Source of the DNA: Odiellus spinosus
Lineage: Eukaryota > Arthropoda > Arachnida > Opiliones > Phalangiidae
Assembly (NCBI GenBank): GCA_963920705.1
Contig: OY987230.1
Span: forward strand, 9,557,185-9,621,184
Length of the DNA: 64,000 bases
Direction: 5' to 3'
The notes under the pieces were generated by a model, which did no database searches, was not told where the DNA came from, and saw only the letters and a program-made list of their open reading frames with translations. Shown piece after piece: positions 1-11,094 of the stretch (the first letter of the stretch is position 1; the number at the start of each line of letters is the position of its first letter). The position numbers and the translations under genes were made by a program.

Positions 1-210
1 TAACAGAAGAGAAAAAAAAAAAACACTAAGGAAATTTCCGGAATTTTTTCTACTCTAAGTAATGTTACACTATGCCTAGTATAGTTCAATTTCTCTTTTT
101 AAACTTGAACTTTAACACGGTTTTGGGATGAAATATTCTCAGATTCAAATGAACCCTTAAAAAAATAAAAGATGAAATTACAGACTAAGCCTAGTCAAGT
201 TTTTTAACAT

Positions 211-1071
211 TTAAAGTGAGGCTTTCACGGATTTTTCATGAACTCCAAATGGAAATTGACTTGCATTTTCCGAGGCATTTTCGGAAAGGTCGTTAAAAAA
301 CGATGAAAAATATATATGCCGCAACAGTAAAAATACATATTTTATATCACACTATTTTCGAAATTTTTAAAATAAAAATACTACGTCTTCACTATGGTCG
401 CGTGGCTATTGTGAAGCCTACAGTTGATTTTCGTGCGTTCTGGCACGTAATAAGATCGCTTTCGCGCGGTCTTTTTAGTTAAATTACTTAATCTAGAGAG
501 TCCTACTTTTCACATGAAAATTATCGTAATTACGTTACAAAATATATCGGATTTTTTTATCTGTTTCACATTTTCATTTAAGTTTAAAGGGAGAATACAA
601 CTAGCTAAAAACAAGTGCTTCTTTTATCGACTCCTTATGGTTTAAATAGGCCTGATCCAACAGTAAAAAACCTTACAATTATTAAACTAGAACTCAATTT
701 AAAACTTACCATCATAATTGGCTTAGCTGGATTCATTGAGATCACCCGAACTTCCCATGAAATAGGACAAGCGACCAATGACAATGATCGATGGCTTATA
801 TATATGGGGATTTCAGGATCTCCATGATCATCGGTATCTTCATGAATCCAGCTAAACCTATTTTGATGGTAAGTTTTGAATTTATTTCTAGTTTAATATT
901 AGTTTGTATGTTTTTACTGTTGTATTAGGCCTATTTAAACGATAAGAAATCTATAAAAAAAGCACTTTGTTTTTAGGTTGCATTCTCTCTTTAAGAAAGC
1001 CTCAATTCAGAGAGATAAAATTTGTAATGTAATCCGAATTCGAAAAAAAAAAGATAACAGCCTCACTTTAA
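211..1071. mobile_element. Family B TTAA-flanked MITE, split by a family A insertion
   Basis: The left end reads TTAAAGTGAGGC and the right end GCCTCACTTTAA, giving an inverted terminus with TTAA at both edges. About 410 bp in the middle (584-994) is a complete family A element, so B was there first and is about 450 bp without it. The left arm resembles 13369-13620 (shared words such as TTCCAAATG and GCATTTTCGGAAAG). No coding capacity is seen. TTAA target sites point to piggyBac- or Kolobok-type transposition; that class assignment is inference. Confidence 0.6.
584..994. mobile_element. Family A palindromic TTAA MITE, full length
   Basis: The element begins TTAAAGGGAGAATACAAC and ends with the inverted counterpart ...CATTCTCTCTTTAA. 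Inward of the ends both arms carry the family landmarks: a poly-T/ATCGA block, TTTAAATAGGCCT, TTTAAACTAGAA and CTTAGCTGGATTCAT on the left, each mirrored on the right. The arms are about 180 bp, so the whole element could fold into one long hairpin. The open frame at 615-827 lies wholly inside it and is not a gene. It sits nested in a family B element. Confidence 0.85.
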
Positions 1072-1377
1072 ATAATAGACGTCTGTGTAAATTTTGACAT
1101 CAGAGGTTAAAGGTCAGAAAGGGTGAAAAAATAAGAAATAATAGTGAAATTCGAAGCTCGGGTTTAAAACATTTATATAAGCAATACAGTGAAAGGAAAC
1201 CTAACGTAAAACTATATGGCGCTCAAACGAAACCAATTCGAAAAAGAAAAAAATTAATGCTTCCTCACGACTGAAAAAAAACTACGAGTAAAAACAATAT
1301 GGGTATTATATCTAGCGGGTCGGTTTCCTTAGTACTTGTTCCTCAAACTAAAATACACCATTACAGCCATGGTCTTA

Positions 1378-1410
<33 letters not shown>

Positions 1411-1854
1411 ATTCCCTTTTTCATTTAAATAGTAAAGTCTCTGTGACAAACATTTCTTGAAATGAAACTATGATGCGTTTATAAAATACTAATCGTTAAA
1501 TTGGTTCATTTAAAGAGCTAGGAATTCGTATAATTTTGTAAATTGAATAAGACCATCGTAAATGTCAATCAGATAATATCCGTTCCCGAAAAAATATCCA
1601 TTTCTTATTAGAGTTAACTCATCTGAATGTAAGGCAACTTTTCGTACTCATTGTTATAGGAAATTGATTCTATTTCTAGGAAATTTATGTTTAAACATTA
1701 TATTTTCTTCGTTAAAATATCATTTATTTTTAATTTCAAGATTATTTTCCTTTCACGTTAGGTAAGGCTAGAAACTTCACCACAAAAAATTTGTACCAAA
1801 GTCTAGGAGATAATCTTGTAATTTAAAAAATATTGTGTTCACGGTACTGTAATA
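1072..1854. other. AT-rich non-coding stretch with a poly-A run
   Basis: No gene is recognisable. The only landmark is an uninterrupted run of about 30 A at 1380-1409. It could be a retroposon tail, but no retroposon body is recognisable beside it. Confidence 0.5.
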
Positions 1855-1989
1855 ACTAAAATTTAAAATAACGAGGCGGATACTTCATGGAATAGATTTT
1901 ATTTTCAATTAGTTTAAAATATTAAAAATATTTAAAAACTAATTGAAAATAAAATCTATTATATTCGCCTAGTTATTTTAAATTTTAGT
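1855..1989. repeat. Large AT-rich hairpin (135 bp)
   Basis: The sequence from ACTAAAATTTAAAATAAC inward is mirrored almost base for base by GTTATTTTAAATTTTAGT at the far side, with the core AATAAAATCTATT...AATAGATTTTATT between. It is a near-perfect palindrome with a short AT loop. AGTCTAGGAGA occurs at its right edge and again about 60 bp outside its left edge. It is probably a small fold-back element; the family is unknown. Confidence 0.7.
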
Positions 1990-3424
1990 CTAGGAGATTT
2001 TAACGAAGGAAATTGATTCCAAGTCTAAATTTATCAGAAACCATTGTTTTAGGTACGGGACACTTTTAAAGTAAAGCCCTACCAAATGGGTAAGGTATAG
2101 CGTGACGTCAGATCACGTGACTTCCCTTCCACCACTCGGTCTATACGCCACTCTGGTATTAAGGGTTTGCGTCACACAAACTTGAATTACTTAGATCAGA
2201 AGGCCTCTGTTACTTTCCTTGGTTGAAAACTTACTAAGCTCAAAAAATATAATAGGTGCATTTTCAACGCGCATTCAAGTTACGCTTAGCTGTCTCAGGT
2301 CGCCAAAAAAATGTATGGGATTATAAAAGTGGCGCCCTGAATAATATCTTTCTAACTCACTATTCTGTCTGGGAAAAAACCTAAAGAAATAAAGAGTTAA
2401 GACACCTTTAACCCCGTGGAGAAAGGCGAGCGTAAAATTTAACTACTCCTGACGGTGCCGTAATTCCGCAAAAACTTAGGCCACTGACTTCCCATGTTTT
2501 CTTTAACTTTTTTTGTAGTCTCACCCCCTTAAGAAAATACTAGAGAGACATTTTTTTCTAGCATCGTCGAAAAAATAGTATCTACTGAGAGTTAAAGCTA
2601 TTTCAATTTTACGTTTTATTTAAATTTCTTAACAGTTTTAAAACTTTTACCCTGATTTATACCAGAAAGCTAGAGCACGGAATTTGAATAACTTTTATTA
2701 ATTGAATTAAATTCAGATATTATCCGTTTGGTTAAAAATAGACTATTTATCAATCAAGATAAGCTCTTAGAGTAAAATTTGTACTCTAATATGAAACATT
2801 TAGTCCACTCTTGTTAATTAGTAGTGCTCGTTAACGTATTTAAATTTCATCGTAATAATTTAAAGATATCGACCATGATTCAAGTGTTAATTTAGATGAT
2901 CATACTTCGGACTAAAATTAGAAAATGTGAGTGACTATAATAAGGAATGACTAATTAGAATCATCGTTAATTTAATTACGTAAAAGGTTGTGGTATTTTA
3001 AGACGTACGGGGAGCTATTTTATGGAGTTATTCTGAATAACATTTTAAGAAAACAATATAATATACGAAATTGAATTAAAACTTCACCGTTTAGAAGTCT
3101 TCGTCTTCCTATCTCAAAGACTAAAGATATTAAAATTATGTAGGAAAATTCAGCTGGCGAGAAAAGAGGTGATTCTCCTGCCATATATTGTTAAAATAAC
3201 CATTAGAGCTATATATAAACACACGATAATGGATATGAGGTTCAATAGCGCCAGTCTTTCACTCTTTTTGGAATAATTAAGCTTCAGGGTTGACGATAAA
3301 GATACTTGAAGGTAGAATGAAAATCAAAATTTTTTGAATTTTAGTAACTAATAATTTAAATTTGATTTTATCGACGATGCATATTTAATAAATTATTTTA
3401 TTAATGGGAACGTTCTTTAGGTAA
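1990..3424. other. AT-rich intergenic DNA
   Basis: No gene or complete mobile element is recognised. The one notable patch is a CRE/E-box module near 2099-2135, listed separately. Confidence 0.4.
2099..2135. promoter_or_regulatory. CRE plus E-box word pair (TGACGTCA / TCACGTGA)
   Basis: TGACGTCA (a palindromic CRE) is followed two bases later by TCACGTGA (a CACGTG E-box) and a pyrimidine-rich CTTCCCTTCC. A similar arrangement recurs near 28050-28090 (GTGACGT ... TCACGTGA ... TCTCTTCC), and more weakly at 5680. Recurrence suggests it may belong to a dispersed repeat rather than a single promoter. Function is inference. Confidence 0.3.
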
Positions 3425-3500
3425 TTAAAGGGAGAATGCAACATAACAAGTTATTTTTTATCGATTCCTTATCGTTTAAATAGGCCTAATCCAACAATGG
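3425..3500. mobile_element. Family A MITE, left-end fragment
   Basis: It begins TTAAAGGGAGAATGCAAC and continues through TCGATTCCTTATCG and TTTAAATAGGCCTAATCC, then stops matching the family after CCAACA. The right arm is absent, so this is a truncated copy of about 75 bp. Confidence 0.75.
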
Positions 3501-3547
3501 CGAAGTGCTTTGAGCAATCAATTGGTTTAAATTGAATGGGTTTGAAG

Positions 3548-3797
3548 ATATTAATTCAAGATTCCTTGGCTAGATTTTGATAAATAGGGAGGAATTGTGA
3601 AAGATTCATTTCAGAAATTGGGAGAAGCGATTAAAGTAGCGCTACATCTCCGGCATAAAACTTTATAAATTAGAAAATTTATACATCTAGCTACGAGTAG
3701 GTTTTGGCCATATTATTTCAAGTTTCCCTGGCTATATTTTGATTGTACCTTGTAGATAGGAAAACCGTGCGAGATTCATTCAAGAAATTGGAGAAGC
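3548..3797 (+). repeat. Diverged direct duplication (about 80-88 bp, spaced about 80 bp)
   Basis: The segment at 3548-3628 (ATATTAATTCAAG...TTCCTTGGCTAGATTTTGAT...GAGATTCATT...AAATTGGGAGAAGC) is repeated in the same orientation at 3710-3797 with scattered changes. It is not obviously part of any other family here. Confidence 0.55.
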
Positions 3798-5046
3798 TCC
3801 ATAATGTTTCATAAAACTTCATAAATTATAATAAATTATTATTATCTATTATTGGGGGACAAACATAATTTCTTCTTCCTACAAAACGCAGCCAATTTAG
3901 ACCAGACTGTGGTAATACATTATAAAGTCAAAATAAAACTTTATTTTTCACCTTTCCTTGAAAGACGAACGAAAATGATAAGATAGTACCTTTAAGGCCT
4001 ATCCTAAAAGTTTCGAATTAACTTTTGGTCGTCGCCTGCATAATTAAATTTCGAGTACTATATATACGAGCAGTTTAAAATTGCATTTTGAAAATACATC
4101 ATATACTTTATTATAAAGTCTAAGAAATGTTTTCAATCTTATCCAAAGCTTTCAATGCGAATTTAAATTCCAAGGCGTTAGAAAATTAACAGATAACGAG
4201 AATAATAATAAGACAAGCATCGTGGAATTTCAAGGGACAGTGTCACGGTGGACAAGTTGGAAATTATTGCAAATATAATGAATCAATAATTAAACCAGAA
4301 GCCGATGAAACCCTCCTTTGAAGTCTATTACTCCCTGGTCCTGTCTACCCCTCTCTGTATGGGATAGTTTCAAAAAGCGCGATTCGTACGCCTCCTAACG
4401 GTAGATATTTTCGGAGCGGGAGTTCGTCGAGCGAATATCTCTAGCAGCCTTGGAGTTCGTTAAAAAACGTCGTCGAAATCGCGACGGCCGGGCGAGACAA
4501 AACTAGGTGAGCAAAGTTAGAAAACCCCTAAGACCCCCCATAAACCTAGGAATATTAATTGTACTGGACACCTATCTTAATAGATAAAGAAGAATAACAA
4601 AAATATGGCGTTTATAAGCGCCCGCTAACGGCAAACAGAGGCTAAAGTAAGAATTATAGACTTATGATATAGTACATAGTTGAATTGAATGAAATACTCG
4701 AAGAATTATATTTTAGAAAGCTTCGCTAACCCTAATCTATCTTTGCCTGGTATCGTTGAACCTCGTTCGATCGGAGAGCGAAAAATCGAAGTCACTTTCA
4801 CACGTCAAACTTTAACTCCTGGCTAATTTTTGACTTCAAACGTCTCCACTCCCTAACTAAACTTTTTGGTTAAGCTCCTCGCAGTTAAATACAAAACACG
4901 AGTAATGATAGAGTGCTGGAAAAGTGGCATATTATAAACTGAATAACAACGTCTTAGCACAGAGTACCCTGTTCGTCGGCTTTCCTGTGAACGTTGAAGC
5001 GAAGGTGTTGGAACACTTCTACAGGCGCTAGTAAAAATGCATTCCT
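3798..5046. other. AT-rich non-coding stretch with a CpG-containing patch
   Basis: No recognisable gene. Positions about 4370-4510 are clearly richer in G+C and CpG (words such as GCGCGATTCGTACG and CGCGACGGCCGGGCGAG) than the surroundings. That could mark an unmethylated or formerly genic segment, but I see no supported exon. A fragment of family R lies at 4574-4644. Confidence 0.35.
4574..4644 (+). mobile_element. Family R MITE, single arm
   Basis: It reads ATCTTAATAGATAAAG, then GAATAACA, ATGGCGTTTATAAGCG, CTAACGGCAAACAGAGGC. The same arm occurs at 7246-7312 and, inverted, at 7531-7606 and 12549-12613. The partner arm is missing here. Confidence 0.65.
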
Positions 5047-5200
5047 TTAAAGGCCTAGGATTTATTCTGCCTGTAACCTGCCTGTTTCACTGGAAGCGGG
5101 CTCACCTTCTGAACTTCCCCTGTGGGTAGCAAGGCAAGAGAAAGCCTGGAGGGTGAGTTTGTTTCCAGGGTGACAGGCAGAAGTAATCCTAGGCCTTTAA
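5047..5200. mobile_element. Family J palindromic TTAA element, copy 1
   Basis: It runs from TTAAAGGCCTAGGATT to AATCCTAGGCCTTTAA, 154 bp. Inner arms TTCTGCCTGT and ACAGGCAGAA, then CACC/GGTG blocks, are also inverted. Two more copies lie within 1.2 kb (5361-5512, 6123-6273). TTAA at both edges matches the other fold-back families in this window. An open frame starting at 5122 crosses its right half and is not a gene. Confidence 0.8.
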
Positions 5201-5360
5201 AGGACGATAGTCACTTTAGGGGGGCCGTCCATAAAAACTACGTGTTTCTCGATTTCTTGAATACTATTTCTAACCTCCCTCTCCCGCAGAATGTTACATC
5301 GTCACATAGAAACGTGAGAAATTATGTTGAAAACTATCAATTAGATAATTTCATCATTGT
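5201..5360. mobile_element. Spacer between two J elements, containing a GGCCGTCCATAAA-type end
   Basis: GGGGGGCCGTCCATAAAAAC near 5219 resembles, from general knowledge of invertebrate genomes, the end of a common MITE class beginning GGGGCCGTCCATAAA. A matching inverted end is not present, so it is at most a fragment. Confidence 0.3.
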
Positions 5361-5512
5361 TTAAAGGCCTATGTTTTCTTCTGCCTGTCACCTGCCCGTT
5401 TCACTGGAAGTGAGCTTGTCATCTGAGCTTCCCCTTGGGTAGCAAGGCGAGACAAAGTCTGGAGGGTGAGTTTGTTTCCAGGGTGACAGGCAGAAGCAAT
5501 CCTAGGCCTTTC
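5361..5512. mobile_element. Family J element, copy 2
   Basis: TTAAAGGCCTATG at the left and CCTAGGCCTTTCAG at the right enclose the same internal blocks as copy 1 (CACTGGAAG, AGCTTCCCCTTGGGTAGC, GGAGGGTGAGTTTG, GGGTGACAGGCAGAAG) in the same orientation. The right TTAA has decayed to TTCA. Confidence 0.75.
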
Positions 5513-5754
5513 AGAATCATACAATTAAAAAAAGTGTAATTTTTAACGGATTCCCAATTAAAAACAATTTTAGGCAAAATTAACATGTATTAATGAAGAT
5601 CTTGTTAAATCCTTCAAAGAAACTACCACATATCCCCATTTTCATAAACTGTCTGGTAACACACCCTGCCTCTCTGATAGCGTGACATCATTTTCACATG
5701 ACCCCTATACATAAGGAAGAGTGAGAATATCTGTGGACCGAGTAGCGCGAATAG

Positions 5755-5942
5755 TAGAGCTCGGCGTTTGGACAAGATTATTCATAAATAACGGTTAATC
5801 ATTTATTTGTGAATAAAAATAGATATTATTCAGTAAATTATTCGCGATAACATGCTTTTATCATAGGCTCCCCGTGGATAATTTCAAATTATGAATAAAG
5901 ATAAAACTAACGGATATTTTCTTGTCCAAACGCCGAGCTCTA
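5755..5942. mobile_element. Family E hAT-like MITE, copy 1 (188 bp) with 8-bp target duplication
   Basis: Termini are TAGAGCTCGGCGTTTGGACA and its exact inverse at the right end. The 8 bp outside each end are identical: GCGAATAG at 5747-5754 and at 5943-5950. Eight-bp duplications and TAGAG-type ends are diagnostic of the hAT superfamily. The interior is AT-rich, non-coding, and matches the reverse complement of the other three copies. Confidence 0.88.
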
Positions 5943-6122
5943 GCGAATAGGCCGATATGACGTGCCAGTAGTTAAAATTATTGATTAAGCCCCCTTCCTC
6001 TAATTAGCGATACATACCGCTGTTAATTTGATTTAATTGGTTTAGAACTGAGAGCGTCATTTATATCGTCGAGAAGCGAAAACAATGCGTTATAGGTTGA
6101 AGGAACAGTGTTACAAAGGATG

Positions 6123-6273
6123 TTAGAGGCCTAGGATTACTTCCGCTTGTCACCCTGGAAACAAACTCACCCTCCAAACTTTCCCTCGCCTGGCTTCACA
6201 AGGGGAAGCCCAAAAGGTGAGCCCACTTCCAGGGCGGCAGGCACGTGACAAGCAGAAGAAATTCTAGGATTTG
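6123..6273. mobile_element. Family J element, copy 3 (inverted)
   Basis: It starts TTAGAGGCCTAGGATTACTT and ends near AAATTCTAGGATTTGAAG. Inner blocks (TGTCACCCTGGAAACAAACT, CACCCTCCAAACTTTCC, GGGCGGCAGGCA) are the reverse complement of copies 1 and 2. An insert of about 6 bp (CACGTG region) disturbs the right arm. Confidence 0.7.
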
Positions 6274-6302
6274 AAGTCTACAGCCTGTAACGTCGCATTT
6301 CG

Positions 6303-6818
6303 TCAATTGGCGCTACATGCTCTATATCCACAGATAGTTGGAGGCAAAAATATCGTCGTGTTTGAAAGCACCTTAAGAGGGTGCGGCGTTTGGTTGGTTG
6401 TCCAGAAACTCGCTGGTCGAAGTTGTTCGGCGTTTGTTAATCGTTTGTGACGGAGCGTGTGGGTAACGCCACACCTTTCGACGCGACAAAGAGACAATGG
6501 CCCGAGATTTTTAATTAAAAATCCCTCTCCATAGATTGATACTAACGGGCCTCGACAACTAAACTTTCCCGGTATCGGCTTAAAAGATAGCGCGCCTATG
6601 TTAATAACTGCAGTGACTTGGACGGGAAACTTCTCGCTGCTGGCCTCGTTCGCGAGACTCGACACGACATTATTAAAAGAGAGGACGAAATAACTCGATT
6701 CGACAAGCTTTCCCGAATTTTTACAGAAAACTTTTAGGAAAGTAAATCGGATTAACGAATTTGAATTTTTGTTCCTGAGACCTGACAGTGTAATGCTCGG
6801 TTCAAGAGCAGTGTACAT
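6303..6818 (-). other. Unrecognised 171-codon open frame
   Basis: This is the longest open frame in the window not made of tandem repeats. The predicted peptide is rich in Ser, Leu and Asn with no motif, signal peptide or membrane segment that I recognise. The DNA is somewhat richer in G+C than its surroundings. It lies just right of a J element. It may be an exon, a decayed element or chance; I favour chance. Confidence 0.12.
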
Positions 6819-7245
6819 TAACTACTTTTATCGTTAGGCTTAACATTTTAATGTATTAGTCCGCGTCAACTTAAGTCACGCTACAAACTGCACTTAATAT
6901 ATCAGACTCCCCATTTTAACTAAAGTCGAATATATTACATTAGCTTCACTTGTTGGATTTTGTTAAATATATTCAAATAAAATGTTAGAAAATATGGTAC
7001 CGTTTTTAAGTTTCACAAATTCTTTGAAACCAATGAAGTCTTTTCGACATCGTGCCGCTGACATCTAGACAACGCCCTGCACGTTCGTCACTCGCTTCCT
7101 TTGTGTTCATTCTAAAGATATGACCCTAGCATTATAGGCACTAAATTGAAATAGGATCTAAAGTAATTTGTAAAACTTTAAAATGGTTCCATAATGTCTT
7201 TTCAAATTAGTCCATTTGCGTTATAGTTAGGACTAAAATCAATTT

Positions 7246-7606
7246 ATCTTAATAGATAAAGATGAATAACAAACAATGGCGTTTATAAGCGTCATTAACA
7301 GAGGCTGAAGTATCCACAGCAGCCACGAACGTGGCTAGAGATCGGGGTTTGGACAAGAAAATTTCTGATTATTTTATCTTTATTCATAACTTAAAATTTT
7401 TCGAAAAAAGTCTATGATAAATTCAATGTAATCGCGAATAATTTTCCGATTATTTTTTTTATGATTAACTGATTAACTGATAGTTGTGGATTATTTTGTC
7501 CAAACCCCGATCTCTAAACGTGGCTTAGTTACTTTTATCGCGCTGTTTGCCGTTAGAGGTCGATTATAAACGCCAGGTTTGGTTATTCATCTTTATCTAT
7601 TAAGAT
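7246..7606. mobile_element. Family R palindromic MITE with a family E element nested inside
   Basis: The left arm ATCTTAATAGATAAAGATGA...ATGGCGTTTATAAGCG is mirrored at the right by CGATTATAAACGCC...TCATCTTTATCTATTAAGAT. Removing the nested element at 7336-7516 and one 8-bp duplication leaves a fold-back of about 170 bp. Single arms of R also occur at 4574 and 12549. Confidence 0.75.
7336..7516. mobile_element. Family E hAT-like MITE, copy 2 (181 bp) with 8-bp target duplication
   Basis: Ends TAGAGATCGGGGTTTGGACA and the inverse TGTCCAAACCCCGATCTCTA. Target duplication AACGTGGC is exact at 7328-7335 and 7517-7524. The insertion is inside family R, so E moved after R here. Confidence 0.9.
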
Positions 7607-8649
7607 TTAATAAAAGTCGTAGCTTCTATAGTTGCTGTTTATTCAAATTGCAGGTTTCAGAAGAGTACACATATTGTAACTTGCCCAGTTTGTAGGGGGT
7701 CAAGTTGCGCGTGGTACACCCGTACCAGCCACCCACCAATAAATATTATTACTTATTACCAAAGTAAAAGTTATATTCCCTTTAAAATAGTTATATATAA
7801 CCTATCGAAAAGTTTATTTCTATGTATAAACTTGTTTTACTCATAATGGAACAATATTTTAAATACATTAATTTGACTTTCACTACTTCCAAAATATCTC
7901 TGCTGGGAAGGAACACCAAATTATTGATTAACATTCGTCTCAAAATTTATAACTATATAATTTTTATCTCCACGTATATAAATGCACTAGTGAAAGCTTT
8001 AAGCTTCGAATTAATTATAATTAATTATATATTAGCGGACCATGGAGTTCAATAATGTCAAAATGCCACTCAAAAGTCGCTACTTATCCATAAAAATTAT
8101 ATACGAAACTAAACTTGAAACACGTATACTTACTACGTACGATTATTGGAAAATTATAATTATACAGAGTTCTATCAATTTGTAATCCAGTTAATTAAAC
8201 CCTAGCCCGATTCTTACTACAACCCTTCGTTCGCAAATATTCTTTCTTTCAACGTCTGCTATAAATATATACATGTTGGTATCCGCAAAGTTTACAGGAA
8301 AAGGGGTTTAACTTTGAACTTAAAAGTTTTCCTGTCAAATTCAAAATATTTAAGGAGGAGTCCGGGGGAAATAGTCTATATTAATATATTAGATGTGATA
8401 TTACATATCGAAAGAGATCTACACTATGAAATCTTTCGGCTAACCTTATACTCGTTAACATCCTTTGAAGCAAATTAATATATTTCGCCCGCGGTACGGT
8501 TTTCTTGGTTAATACAGAATTCTTTACATTTGCTCCTATGATCTTTCGTTTTTAGTCATTAACTATTAAGATATATTACAGTCGAAAGAAGGATATATAC
8601 GAAGCCATATCTTATTATTTGATAGTAAATATTACGACATGTGATAGCT
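7607..8649. other. AT-rich non-coding DNA
   Basis: No recognisable gene. An open frame at 7822-8055 encodes an Ile/Leu/Tyr-rich peptide typical of translated AT-rich sequence and is not supported as a gene. Confidence 0.4.
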
Positions 8650-10095
8650 TTTTTGGTAAATATCTCAACGTGATCAATATTACAACATATAACTATCTTA
8701 GCTATAGTGATAAATATGACACATGATATAACTATGGCGGTAAATATCAGGAGATACCTTAACTATGGCGGTAAATATCAGGAGATACCTTAACTATGGC
8801 GGTAAATATCAGGAGATGCCTTAACTATGGCGGTAAATATCAGGAGATGCCTTAACTATGGCGGTAAATATCAGGAGATGCCTTAACTATGGCGGTAAAT
8901 ATCAGGAGATGCCTTAACTACGGCGGTAAATATCAGGAGATGCCTTAACTACGGCGGTAAATATCAGGAGATGCCTTAACTACGGCGGTAAATATCAGGA
9001 GATGCCTTAACTACGGCGGTAAATATCAGGAGATGCCTTAACTACGGCGGTAAATATCAGGAGATGCCTTAACTACGGCGGTAAATATCAGGAGATGCCT
9101 TAACTACGGCGGTAAATATCAGGAGATGCCTTAACTACGGCGGTAAATATCAGGAGATGCCTTAACTACGGCGGTAAATATCAGGAGATGCCTTAACTAC
9201 GGCGGAAAATATCAGGAGATGCCTTAACTACGGCGGAAAATATCAGGAGATGCCTTAACTACGGCGGTAAATATCAGGAGATGCCTTAACTACGGCGGTA
9301 AATAACAGGAGATACCTTAACTACGGCGGTAAATAACAGGAGATACCTTAACTACGGCGGTAAATAACAGGAGATACCTTAACTACGGCGGTAAATAACA
9401 GGAGATACCTTAACTATGGCGGTAAATAACAGGAGATACCTTAAATATGGCGGTAAATAACAGGAGATACCTTAAATATGGCGGTAAATAACAGGAGATA
9501 CCTTAACTATGGCGGTAAATAACAGGAGATACCTTAACTATGGCGGTAAATAACAGGAGATACCTTAACTATGGCGGTAAATAACAGGAGATACTTTAAC
9601 TATGGCGGTAAATAACAGGAGATACCTTAACTATGGCGGTAAATAACAGGAGATACCTTAACTATGGCGGTAAATAACAGGAGATACCTTAACTATGGCG
9701 GTAAATAACAGGAGATACCTTAACTATGGCGGTAAATAACAGGAGATACCTTAACTATGGCGGTAAATAACAGGAGATACCTTAACTATGGCGGTAAATA
9801 ACAGGAGATACCTTAACTACATGGCGGATCTTAACTATCGTGATAAATATGACACATGATATAACTATGGCGGTAAATATCAGGAGATACCTTAACTATG
9901 GCGGAAAATATTACAAAATATCTCAACTATGGTGGGAAATAGAATTACATATCTCAACTACGGTGGGAAATAGAATTACCTATCTCAACTATGGTGGGAT
10001 AGAATTACATATCTCAACTATGGCCTAAAATATAGTATTACATATCTCAACTATGGTGCGAAACAGTACATATCCCAACTATGGTGGAAATAGTA
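8650..10095 (+). repeat. 31-bp minisatellite, about 35 tight copies plus degenerate edges
   Basis: The unit contains AACTATGGCGGTAAATA followed by TCAGGAGATACCTT. The tight part is about 8729-9820. Variant blocks are segregated: TATGGCGG with TATCAGG at the left, TACGGCGG with GATGCC in the middle, TAACAGG with GATACC at the right. Looser units extend to about 10095 (CAACTATGGTGGGAAATA). The left-hand entry sequence (GATAAATATGACACATGAT) recurs at about 9840, just after the tight array, so part of the array edge has been duplicated. Confidence 0.9.
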
Positions 10096-10917
10096 GGGCA
10101 CTTGTTCACTTTTAACATAAATAATATTAAAATATAAAGAATTCTGTGATTTTATAAGAGCAAACCGTAAATTACGATTACCCTGGTAATTTTACTAATT
10201 TACCCCTTAAATTACCAGGATAAATTGCATTATTTAGAACTCTAATGATATAAATATGATAGGTATAGGTATGAAAGAAAACATAAGTTTAACCCTTTGA
10301 GAGATCGTAATATGGCAACTTCAAAGATTCCAATTTCTCTTCGTGATATCTCTCCCCCCACTCTCGATCCCACTCCCATCCGGTCGTTTTAATGAACTTT
10401 GAAAATGACGGTTTAATTACGCGGAGCTTTGCCAACTATGCTAATGAGTTTGATCATCAGCTCGTTGCTTTCGAACAAAACATCTCTCTATAATATCACC
10501 ATCGGTACCTGCCTACCTACTCCCGTCCCCTCTTTCCGCCGACGTTCCATTTCTCCAATTTTTAATCAATTTGAAAAGAATCCATTTTTTTCCGGACGAG
10601 AAGCTTAGAAAAATTAAGAATTTTCGGGAGTTAATGAGCTTAGGGGTAGCCACGTACGCCGGCTTATACACGCTATTTAGCGTAGGGGTGTACCTATAGC
10701 GATTATACGCCATTGAGAAGGCTGCGCGTGTGTGTGTGTGTCGTTTCACTAAGCTCATTAGGGTTCAATCAATCGGAATTTTTTAAATTATTACATAAAG
10801 AGATAGTGAGACCTGAATTCGGGAAAAAAATTAATTAGGATTAAGCAAATGTACGAGTTTGTTTTAGTAAACTCTAAAGTAAGGTCCAAAAGTGTAACCC
10901 TTAGTTACTGTTCAAAA
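10096..10917. other. Non-coding stretch with small inverted repeats and a GT run
   Basis: No gene is recognised. It holds an 11-bp-stem hairpin at 10182-10219 (CCTGGTAATTT / AAATTACCAGG), an inverted pair TAATGAGCTTAG / CTAAGCTCATTA bounding about 10632-10760, and a short GT microsatellite at about 10729-10741. The 10632-10760 pair may be a small decayed MITE. Confidence 0.45.
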
Positions 10918-11094
10918 TAGAGGTAGGGTTTGAACAAGTTATTTCTTCTAATTTTATCTTTATTCATAATTTGAAATTATCCGCGGGAAGTCGATGATAA
11001 ATCCAATGTAATCGAAATATTTAACCGATTATTATTAATGATTAACTGATTAACCAAACATTTGTGGATTATCTTGTCCAAACCCCTACCTCTA
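10918..11094. mobile_element. Family E hAT-like MITE, copy 3 (177 bp)
   Basis: Ends TAGAGGTAGGGTTTGAACAA and inverse TTGTCCAAACCCCTACCTCTA region. Flanks GTTCAAAA (10910-10917) and GATCAAAA (11095-11102) agree at 7 of 8 positions, consistent with an aged 8-bp duplication. Confidence 0.85.

Noticed and set aside
1380-1409. Retroposon poly-A tail
   Set aside because: No retroposon body, open frame or target duplication could be found beside this or the run at 27433.
8729-9820. CRISPR-like array of 31-bp units
   Set aside because: Units are directly tandem with no unique spacers, in eukaryotic DNA. It is a minisatellite.
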